From Adenophora triphylla var. japonica (lineage: Eukaryota > Streptophyta > Magnoliopsida > Asterales > Campanulaceae): a DNA stretch of 64,000 nt. Positions 32,966-42,724 of the stretch are shown here, piece after piece; position 1 is the first letter of the stretch, and each line of letters opens with the position of its first letter. A model generated the notes under the pieces. That model was not told the origin of the DNA and did not search any database. It saw nothing but the letters and a program-made list of their open reading frames with translations. Where the stretch lies: contig JAFEMH010001354.1 in assembly GCA_022495995.1 (NCBI GenBank), forward strand, positions 423,881 to 487,880, in the 5' to 3' direction. Both the position numbers and the translations under genes were made by a program.

Positions 32966-33879
32966 GGTTCGTTTAGATACACATAATTGAAATTGAATTG
33001 AAATCACAATTTTATCAAATTGAATTTCAACATATTCGAATTTCATAGAACTTCAATTCTATTGTTTGGCTAATCTATAGAATTTCATTATAATTCATTT
33101 ACAATTCCAATTCTATTGTTTGGATACACATGCAGTCTAACGAAAATAAATTTGTCATTTTAAATTTATTTTAACAACTTCCCACCCTTGCCCCCACCCC
33201 ACCCCGTCCAGTAAAAAAAAAAAATCATTTTATTTTATTTTAACAACTCCCCCTGCCCCCCCGATCGGGTAAAAAAAAAATTAATTATTTTTTTTACTCG
33301 ACCGGGGGGAGGGAAGGGGGGTGGTGAGTGGATTGGGGGAGGACTTGTTAAAAAAAAAATTAAAATGTTTTTTTTAACTCGACAGGGGGAGTTGTCAAAA
33401 ATAAATTTAAAATGATTAATTTTTTTTACTCGACCGGGGAGTTGTCAAAATAAATTTAAAATGATTATTTTTTTTTTACCCGGCCAGGGGCGGGGTGTTG
33501 GGGGCGGGGGGTGGTGAGTGGATTGGGGGAGGTGTTGTTAAAAATAAATTAAAATGATTAATTTTTTTTACCCGACGAGGGTGGGGGGGGGGGGAGGGGG
33601 TGGGGGTGGGGGGTAGGGTGGCAGGGGGTGGTGAGTGGAGTTGGGGAGGAGTTGTTAAAATTAAATTTATTTTTTTTTACCCGATAGTTTCGAATTGATG
33701 TATAATTGATTTTGTAATTTTTTTACTTTAACTATGAAATTGATTTTATAGAATTAGACTATTAGAACTATAATTCAATTCTAATTCTATCCTTCATTTT
33801 AGCATCCAAACAGTAAAATTGAAATTTCATGCTCCAATTCCAATTTCAAATTATGAAATTGGTATACCCAAACATATCC
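32966..33879. mobile_element. Tourist-like MITE with G-rich internal repeats
   Basis: The left end GGTTCGTTTAGATACACA and the right end TATACCCAAACATATCC are imperfect inverted repeats. Inner arms with AATTGAAATTG / CAATTCCAATTTC also pair. Flanking GAA/TAA is a weak 3-bp duplication. It resembles 58111-59219. The centre (33180-33690) holds diverged copies of a unit with ACTCGACCGGGG, GTTGTCAAAATAAATTTAAAATG and runs of G. Confidence 0.6.
33589..33640 (+). repeat. G-run tract with quadruplex-forming pattern
   Basis: Many runs of three or more Gs separated by single bases (GGGGGTGGGGGTGGGGGG and similar) on the plus strand. C-rich counterparts lie to the left (33181-33212). Confidence 0.8.
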
Positions 33880-34173
33880 TAAGAGCATTCGTGAAAAGTT
33901 TACATTTGTTCTTGTTTGCAATAAATGATATGCTTGGTTGGGCATTTATTTCCAACCAAATGTGTTATCCTTTCGTGTTTTCAACTCCAAATTTTATTCA
34001 TGTGGGTATTTTCTGAATACCGATTTTAGGCAAGGTTCAAGTTATACTTAGAGAATCATTTCGTCATCAAAGGTTATTGTTCGTCATGACATTTACTAAA
34101 TATTTGGTTTAATGATAGGCTTCAATATTCGAGTTGTGTTATATATTTTCTTTGCGGCGGATAGTTTGTCTAT

Positions 34174-34213
34174 TGACCAATATAAATCGAGATACGAACA
34201 TGGGCTTGTCCTG
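34174..34213 (+). repeat. Remnant of the Tat 5' LTR
   Basis: 40 bp matching the first 40 bp of the right LTR with a few differences; cut off by the SIRE LTR. Confidence 0.75.
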
Positions 34214-35727
34214 TGTTGGTCCCAAAGGTGACAACAAGGGTGAAAATACAGCTAGAGGGGGGTGAATAGCTGTTTTAAAATTTTCACCCTCTATTAAAAA
34301 CTAAACCTCTAAACTTACAAAACCTCTTGCAGTTGATAATAGACTGCAAGTGAAGATGTAAAATGCACAGCGAAATACTAGAATTACAAATCGGTTTTGA
34401 TAGAGGCGGCTTGTAAAGCGGTTTTGATAGAGCAGTTGGTAAGTGCGGTATACAAACAAGTGTGGTTTTGACAATGTTAACTCCAAACACTATTTCACAA
34501 TAATGGATAACTAAATAAAGATCAAACAGAGACAGAGATAAATAATTAGTAAACACAAGAAATATAAATGCAGTAAAGTAAGAACACGTAATTTGGAGTG
34601 GTTCAATCGATAAACGATCTACGTCCACTACCAAGATGGTTAGTCTTGGATTTTCAAGAGTGATTTTACTATTGAGTACGAGAGATTACAAATTACAAAG
34701 ATTGATACTCAAATCTAAAATCTATTCTATGAAGATCAAATCCTAGACTATAACCAGTGTATCTCAAATAAATAATCTATGTGATTAAACAAGTGAGGTG
34801 TGTGTGTGAGAACAAGATCAAGGCTCTTTAAATCTTTGAGATGTAGAGCACAATGATTCTTGATGTGTATAAGGCTTGATTTCTGGGCTAAAAAATATTC
34901 TTGAAGGTTGAAGATGAAGATTCAAAGGGTTGAATAATTTCTGGGCAGAGCTTCAACTTCTATGAACACAGCACTTTCAATTTTTTTCAAGCAATCTTCA
35001 AATGGTGAAGATTAGGGGTATTTATACCCAAGCATCCAAGATATAGCCGTTGGACACAGCTGTTGCAAGGACAATACTTGATGCATTCCCATTGGTCCAC
35101 AACAACCACTTTTGTCCTTTGGTACAGTAGTTGCAGATAAAGTTGATCAGGCTTCAGCTGCAAGCAATGAGGTTTGGACACCTGTCACTTTTTCAAGATC
35201 CTTGCAGATCTTCTCTGACATTGAATCACGTGACAAGATATGGTGGTTGACTTTAGATATTGCTGATGTGGATTACAATGGTAAAAGGTGGTTCACTTCA
35301 AGTCTTCAATCATTGGAGCGGTCCTGGTGTTCATGCGGTTTGACAAGAGCGGTTGGTAACACCTAGTGAGGTTGCAGAGTGCGGTCAATAATTTGGAACT
35401 GCACAAGTGCGGTTCACAGGGTAGTTGCACTGCAGTTGTTCAAAGGTAGTTTCAAACAAGAAATTCCACCAAGCAATTTCTATAAGCGGTTTTGCTAGGG
35501 CGGTTGGGAGAGCGGTTTGAAACTTCTGAACTGCAACTCTCAAATTCAATGAGTCTTGTGCCAGTCTTCAAGCCTAAATTTAATCTATTCTATAAAATGG
35601 ACTTAGTTAAAAAATTGAAGTCTAAGCTTCATTACATAGGGTCCTAAAGTCCTTAAAATAGACAGGAGGTTATGGTATCAATCAAATCTAATACAAAATA
35701 GGAGGGTTAAAATATGCATACCCAACA
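34214..35727 (-). repeat. 3' LTR of the SIRE element
   Basis: 1514 bp with palindromic ends TGTTGG...CCAACA. On the minus strand a TATAAATA box lies at 35026-35019 within GGGTATAAATACCCC. The outer end carries CACCCCCCTCTAGCTG, a stretch I associate with SIRE LTR ends. The purine tract CAGGGGAAGAT (plus-strand 35728-35738) adjoins its inner end. Confidence 0.8.
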
Positions 35728-36253
35728 ATCTTCCCCTGTTTGATTGATGCCATTACCTACTATAACTAAAGCAAACATTGTACTTGGTAAAAACATGTCC
35801 ATATGAATTATCATGGTAATTCATGTCCCAAGTCAATGCACACACTTAGCTTAAGCTATATATTTCTATACTAATGAAAGATTGGAATTTACAACTTGAA
35901 GAGTATAGAAATACATTCAGTGCACTTGAAAAGATATGAGTTTAAGTTTAAAGTGCGGTTTAAACTGAATGTTTAAACATCAATTCAAAAGATTGATTTT
36001 TAAGTTAAAAAATATTTGAATGAGGTTTAAGACCATAAGCGATTTCATTGTTCTACAAACAAGCAGTTTGATATGAACAAGGTTTTGGAACCAATGATGC
36101 ATTTTTCATTACTACCACTGCGGTTACAAATTACAAAGGTAGAAAGGCAAAATGCAAAGGTTACAAAAGCAAAAATAAGTTGGAAAAAAATACAAAGAGT
36201 GCGGTCCAACAAACAAAAGAGATTACCAAAAAGAGTTAAAGAGCAGAGGCGGT

Positions 36254-39200
36254 TCATTGTTGGTGCGATTCTTGACCTTGCTGCTGCTGCTGCGGTTGGT
36301 TGACTTCAGGATTACGAGCTTGGTTTGATGCAGAGGTTTCAGTCTTCAATGCTCTTCTAATCCTTCTGACTTCATCAGCGGTTCTTCCTTGAGCGGTCAC
36401 CAATCTTTCTAGGATATTTTCTTGAGAAGCAAGCTTAAGATTGGCATTACTGACTGCTTTGGAATTTTCTGAGACTTGAGTAGTTAGATCTTCAATTAAG
36501 GCATGGAAGGAGGAGTTCAAAGAATTGAACATGATATGAATCTCCCCCTGAACTGCTGCAGTCTGGTTTGATAAAGCTTCAGACATGGGATCTAGATCAA
36601 CAGTCACCTTAATAGAGGATTTCAACTCATTAACTGTAGCTTCCAGTTTTGAGGTGAAACCTATCTTGATATTTTCAAGGCGGTCGTTGAACTCATCCCT
36701 GATCCCATTCAGCTTGGCCTTCAAGGCATCATCAAGAGAATTTGTTTTGACTTCCAGCTGAGCTTTAACGTTATCAACTTCAGATAGCACATTTGCTTCA
36801 ACCGCATTCAAGGAGGTTTGAAAGTCTTGTGAGGGAAGCGGTTGAGAGTTGATGGATTTGAGGATTTCAGCTTGAAGGGAGTCAAGAGTGGTTTTGGAAG
36901 AATTGGAGAATTGAACGAGCATCTCCTTCAAGTCATTATCACTAAATGATTGAATCTGAATGATTCCTTCAGCTAAATCTTTTCTAAATCCTTCAAAACA
37001 GGATTCAGCTGAGGATTTGACAATGTTTGCTAGATCCATCTCCCCCTTAATGGCATCAAGCCTTTGGGCAAAGCTTTTTAACGAGTTTTTATGGTCAGCC
37101 ATTTGAAGGGTTTGAGAGGCAATCAGATGGGATTGAGTTTCATCTATCTGTTGAAGGGAGCAGTTGGAAGCTTTAAGGGTGGCATTGGATGCGGTCAGTT
37201 TGATTATGTGGCCTTGGTTAATGAGAAGTTGGCTTTGAATGAGATTAAGGGTGGAAAGAATTTGGGAGTAGTCAGTTGGAGGAGAGGCGGTTAAAGATGA
37301 GGGAATATGGGTGAAAGTAGGAGGTGGTTCAGAAAAGGTAGGAGGTACAGTCTGAGGCATTTGAGAGAAAAGGATTTGGAAAATACGAGAAGTAGGAACT
37401 GTATAGGGTGAGGTGGTTGAAGTAGGAATGGAGAGTGTTTGGGGTAAGGTAACATGGGTGGTTTGAGTAGGGGTGGTTGAAATAGATGCGGTTGGGATAA
37501 GGGTAGCTGGTAAGGGGGCGGTTGGGAGGGGTGCAGTTGATATTGAGGCATTTGAAATTGGGGCGGTTGGGATGGATGTAGTTTGGATAGGAGCGGTTGA
37601 GACAGGTGCGGTTTGAGGAGGAATTGTGGAAGTTGGAGGAGTTGAAGTGATTGGGTTTGTATGTGTGGAAGGGGATTTTTGTGGTGAAGAGGTAGGAGAC
37701 CTAGATGGGGTTGTTTGGGCGCGGTTTGAGTTATGAGGGGATGATTGGTTTATGGGAGAATTTTCTGGTGAAGGAGTTGGATCCCTAAGTCTTGAAGTGG
37801 AATGAGATGGGCCTGCTGATGGCTTGGAGGTCCATTCAGTAAAGGCATGAGGGTTTGAGGTGGCTTGGTTTAAAGGGGTTTGGAGATCAGAATGGGAGGA
37901 TGAATGGGAATTGTATTGAGAAGAGGAGGATTTATCAAAGTATGAGGAAGTCTCACCAGGAATTTTGACATGGGTTTGAGCAACATGTTGGAGATGTTTT
38001 GGCCTTTTAATGGGGGTTGTTTTCTTTGCCATCTTTTTGAGTCTCCTCTTCCTGGGAATCTCCCCCTGAGCGGTTACATCTCTAGGAGGTTGAGAGGGAG
38101 AGAGCGGTCTGGGGGATTGAGATCTGGTAGGAGAAAGCGGTTGGTTAGGAATTGGTGAAGATGTTTGGTGTTGAATAGGTGAGGAAGGAGGAGTTTGAGC
38201 AGGAGGTTGAGTTGGAGGTGGAGGCGGTTAGGTTTGAGGAGGAGGTTGCGGTTGACCTTGCGGTTGGGCTTTGGCATGCGGTTCAGGAGTAGTTGACTTT
38301 CCTTTTGCAGCTTTCCTCAGTTCTGCCTTTTTCTCCAACTTGTCAAGCTTTGCTCTATAAAAAGCAGCCTTATCTTCTTCAGATAGATTTGCTGTTGCAG
38401 ACTTGACTTTCTTGGCCTTTTTGATAAGAGGGGCAATTCCATCATCCTCTTCTTCTTCTTCAACCTCATCAGGTTCATCTTGCAAAGTCATTTTCTTCTT
38501 CTCTTTAGTTGATGCGGTCTTAGTCTTCTTAGGAAGCGGTTCAACAACCAGATTCTTCCTCCTTGAGACCTTCTTGATTGCTTTTCCAAGAGCTGTAACA
38601 GCGGTCTCAGGAGTCATCTCAACGTAAAACTCCATTGGTTGATGGGTATCAGCATCATACAAGAACCTATATTCAGTATTTCCAAAGGAATATCTGAAGT
38701 TGTGACATACCCTAGTTCCAAGGGATTCTTCATCACCAAGAGGCACAGATAAATCTGGAGTTGAAATTCTCAGATCCTCTAGATGCTGGTAGCTGGTAAA
38801 CAAGGCGGTTAGGAGCCTGCAGAAGGGTCTCCATCTCATATGCTCATTCTTGATCTTTGACTGGTAGGTGTCAATAGAACTAGCTAATTCTCTCATAAGG
38901 ATCTTGGGCCAGTTGAGCTTGATCCCATTGTATATAGCACAATAGTATTTCCACTGGCTGGAGGTGAAGTTATTGTGGTTACCAGTTTTACCACAAACAG
39001 ACTTCCCTACAATATAGCCCAAGTGGCTCATCAGCTCACCAAACTCCTTCCTTGGCTTCTTCTTATAATAGCCAGATAATGAGGTGAGCTTGACTGTGGA
39101 AAGAGCAGTTGCATCCATCACCTCTTGACTGACCTCCTCAGGGCAACCAGAAACATGGAAGTCAAAGGTGCTTCGAATATCCAGATGATCAATAGAGATT

Positions 39201-40460
39201 TTGAATCCTTCAACATCAGCAACCAAGCAGTTGATTTTTCTTCCATCAGATAATACTCTATCACCAGATACAGCAGTTGCATAGAACTGATCTACAAAGG
39301 ATGGAATGATATAGGATTGCTTCTTGTTGAAGAGGGGAAGGATTCCAGAAGCACTCAATCTTCTTATCAGCTCTCTGCCTAGGGCATCATTCTGAAGCTC
39401 AGGCTCATTGATTTCATACCCTGGTATGAAAAATCTAGGTTCCTACAAAATGAAATAAAGAGGTTAGATCCATAAAATGATTCACAATGCACAGGCGGTT
39501 TGGGCACCCAAGCGATTGGCAATGGTGCCGTTGGAAGTGTGAAGAATTCCAAACCTCAAGTGAATTGTGAATACAATTGAAGGAACATAGAAAATATACA
39601 AGAGATTATACTAGTACGTGGCATTGTAATCCAAAGTTATCCCACACATGCAAGCAGTGTTTTGGAGGGGAAGGTTATGGTGTCCAACCTATATACTAAG
39701 TAATATCTCAAAAATATTAAGCATGCAGTTTACAAAAGAATTTATATAAGCAGTTAACTGACATGCGGTTTCAAGTTAACAAGCGGTTTTAAAGCAACAT
39801 GCGGTTTTAAATCAACATGCGGTTTTAAATCAACATGCGGTTTTAAACATGTGGCATGCGGTTGGAAATGAAGAGGTTCAAACATGCAAAATGAAATCCA
39901 AAATTTTCAAAAATTTTCTAAGTATGAAAAATAAGATTTAGAATCAAGACAATCCAAAACATAAGAAGTTTCTGAAAAAGGGAGATGAACAGTCATGTTG
40001 AAGACATGATGAACACGAAGAACAACTAGAACACCAAGAACAGAGATTCATCACAAGTTCACCAAAATCAGCAAATGACATATCAAAATGACCACAATGA
40101 GCAAGGGATTAATAATATCATAGTAAAAATTCAATCTTTGCTCAGAATCAACAAGAATAAGCAAAAACACATAAGTGGGTTTTCGAAAAGCTTTAACTAA
40201 AAATCCAAAATCAATACCCAAATCATGGATGGATCATAAAATAAATTACATATAATGAATCCATAAGCAAATCCGAACAAAACCCAACTAAAATCATGCA
40301 AAATGATCAACATACGAAGCAGTTATGAACAAAAATCAGTTCAAGGGTTTCGAAGCATTCAAGGTTCAACAATGGCAGAATCTTAAGTAAATTTCCAGAA
40401 ATGAAGGGAGATGTAGTGAGAAGTTCATACCATATTAGTGAAGGGATCCTTGGGAGCCAT
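36254..40460 (-). pseudogene. Env-position gene of the SIRE element, two exons, one internal stop
   Basis: Function unknown; it occupies the place of the env-like ORF of SIRE elements. I predict exon 1 at 40460-40431 (MAPKDPFTNM), a donor GTATGA, a 988-bp intron ending TTTCATTTTGTAG, and exon 2 at 39442-36254 in the same phase. Together they make about 1072 codons with a TAA at codon 415 (38228-38230) as the only break. The N-terminal third is a folded-looking region (VDQFYATAV, FTSSQWKYYCAIYNGIKLNW), perhaps related to the putative plant transposon protein domain. It is followed by a Lys/Glu-rich segment, a Pro/Thr/Ser-rich linker, and a long coiled coil (about residues 720-1000). No signal peptide or membrane helix is evident, so an envelope role is not supported. 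It has its own TATA box upstream. Confidence 0.65.
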
Positions 40461-41036
40461 TGAAATTTTGAAGATTTAAAGTTGAAGTTTTGAGTTTTTA
40501 GGAAGAGAGAGAAGATGAGTTGGTAGAAAGGACAATGCTCAGAGAATTGACAGAGTTGGAAGAGTTGAAATTGTGGTGTTTGGTTTTTATTTATAGGAAA
40601 TTCTCAGAACAAGGACAGTTGAAAAGACAGTTTGATTATCCCATAAAAGAAATCATTTCCTCTGTTGCACCCGTTCATCTTCTTCCCTTTGCCAATGACG
40701 GCTGACAAGAGAGCTTTTAATGCTAATGTTCCCTTTGCATTAAATGCGTTTAAATTTTGAAATAACGTGGGAAAACATTTGCAAAAATACCCTCATGTCA
40801 AAATGTGGACTGAAATGAAAATAAGAGAACTTACCTTGAGTCCACGTGGCATTGCAGTTGAAAGAAGTTTTCAAACCGCATAGCTTCTTTAAAGCTAAGA
40901 AAAGAGAAACAGTTTTGAAAAATACCAATTTGTTGAACGCGGTTGATAGATAAGCGGTCAGAATGCATCATGCGGTTGGAACAACGCGGTTGGCTGCAAA
41001 GGTAGTTGACCACTTGCGGTTTGGATACACGCGGTT
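39495..41036 (-). repeat. Cluster of AACCGC hexamers on the SIRE sense strand
   Basis: Twelve copies (read as GCGGTT on the plus strand): 39495, 39765, 39783, 39801, 39819, 39837, 39858, 40939, 40972, 40986, 41016, 41031. Those from 39783 to 39842 include an 18-bp tandem unit (CAACATGCGGTTTTAAAT). Seven are in the predicted env-gene intron and five upstream of its TATA box. Confidence 0.85.
40588..40595 (-). promoter_or_regulatory. TATA box of the SIRE env-position gene
   Basis: TATAAATA on the minus strand, about 128 bp before the exon 1 ATG. It is followed by a CT-rich leader (TCTTCTCTCTCTTCC). Five copies of AACCGC lie 340-450 bp further upstream (40939-41036). Confidence 0.55.
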
Positions 41037-41119
41037 CAACAATGGGAGGTTTGAAACCTCAACAGGAATTTCAACCTATACTCAACACACAAGTTAGTCA
41101 ATAAAAAGAATGAATTTAT

Positions 41120-42715
41120 TTGAGTTCAAGCATACCCATTTCTCCTCTAAGGAAAGAAAACCTCTTGGAGTCAAGAGCCTTGGTGAGGATGTCAGCAATC
41201 TAGTTGTCTGTACCCACGTACTCTAAATGGATATTCCTCTTCTCCACATGGTCTTTGAGGAAATGATACTTGATATCAATATGCTTGGTCTTGGAATGCA
41301 TGACAGGGTTTTTGGAGACTAAAATTGTTGAAGTGTTGTCACACATGATAGGACAATTTCCTTCTTCAATTCCATAGTCCACCAACTGCTGCTTCATCTA
41401 AAGGATTTGACAGCAACAACTACCAGCAGCAATGTACTCAACCTCTGTGGTTGACACTGAAACTGAAGCTTGCTTCTTGCTGGCCCAAACAACTAGTCTA
41501 TTCCCAAGGAAATGACAAGTACCACTAGTGCTTTTCCTATCAATGGTACAAGCTGCATAATCTGCATCTGAATAACCTACAAGATCGAAGTTCGAATCTT
41601 TGGAATACCAAAGTCCAAGGTTAGTGGTTCCAGATAAATAGCAGATTATACGCTTGACTGCAATTAGATGTGCTTCTCTAGGATCTGCTTGGTAGCGAGG
41701 ACATACACAGACACTAAACATGATATCGGGCCTACTAGCAGTTAAGTAAAGTAATGAGCCGATCATACCTCGATATAGGGTTTGATCAACTTTTTTACCT
41801 TTTAGATCTTTATCTAGCTTATTGCCGGTGGCCATAGGAGTATCATATGCTTTAGCATTTTCTAATCCAAACTTCTTTATCAACTCCTTGGTGTATTTGG
41901 CTTGGCTGAGGAAAATACCTTCTTCTCATTGCTTGATTTGAAGCCCGAGAAAGAATGTTAATTCTCCCATCATGCTCATCTCAAACTTGCTTTTCATTAG
42001 CTTTTCGAAACGCTTACAAAGTAACTCATTAGTAGAACCAAAAATAATATCATCGACATATATTTGAACAAGTAAAGTATGCTCATTATATTTGGCAATA
42101 AAAAGAGTTGTATCAATTTTATCGCATTTAAATCCTTTTTCTAGTAAAAATTTAGAGAGAGTCTCATAACATGCCCTTGGAGCTTGCTTAAGTCCATACA
42201 AAGCTTTCTGGAGTTTGTAGACATGATTGGGGAATTTGGAGTCTTCAAATCCAGGTGGTTGGGCAACATACACGGTCTCTTGTAGTTCACCGTTGAGGAA
42301 AGCACTCTTCACATTCATTTGATATAACTTGAAACGCTTGAAAGAGGCATAGACTAAGAAGGTTCTGATAGCTTCCAATCTTGCAACTGGAGCAAAATTT
42401 TCATCATAATCGATTCCTTCTTCTTGCCTATATCCTTGTGCAACCAACCTTGCTTTATTCCTAGTGATGCTTCCATTCTCGTCCATCTTATTCCTAAATA
42501 CCCACTTAGTTCCTATCACTCCTTGATCCTGAGGTCTAGGCACCAAAGTCCAGACCTTGCATCTTTCAAACTGGTTGAGTTCTTCTTGCATAGCAACGAC
42601 CCAACTGGAATCTTGGAGTGCTTCATCAATTTTCTTGGGTTCAACTTGAGATAATAAGGAAGTATGCTCATCATAGTTCGATCTCCTTATTTGAACGCAG
42701 GAAAACAGATCACCA
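41120..42715 (-). pseudogene. SIRE pol remnant: reverse transcriptase and RNase H
   Basis: RT copies element RNA into DNA and RNase H removes the RNA. Visible are [34 protein letters not shown] (motif A region; the usual MDVKSAF reads MNVKSAF, so the catalytic Asp is changed to Asn), [21 protein letters not shown] and [10 protein letters not shown] (YVDD motif C intact). RNase H follows with DADYAACTIDRKSTSG, STTEVEYIAA and HIDIKYHFL. Frame breaks are only nonsense codons: TGA at 41926-41928, TAG at 41398-41400, TAG at 41200-41202. All pieces share one frame down to the natural end near 41120. The 5' side is cut at the junction with Tat. Confidence 0.85.
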
Positions 42716-42724
42716 ATCCGTGAA

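Larger units (their letters stand above)
34214..42715 (-). mobile_element. SIRE-type Ty1/copia element, 5' truncated
   Basis: On the minus strand the retained order is RT, RNase H, spacer, env-position gene, polypurine tract, 3' LTR. The 5' LTR, gag, protease and integrase are missing: at about 42700-42725 the sequence changes directly to the Tat protease region. The long region between pol and 3' LTR and its second gene are what define SIRE-type elements. Breaks are nonsense codons rather than frameshifts, so decay is fairly recent. Confidence 0.85.

Noticed and set aside
36254..39442. True viral-type envelope protein
   Set aside because: No signal peptide, no membrane helix, no glycoprotein-like cysteine pattern; only its position is env-like.
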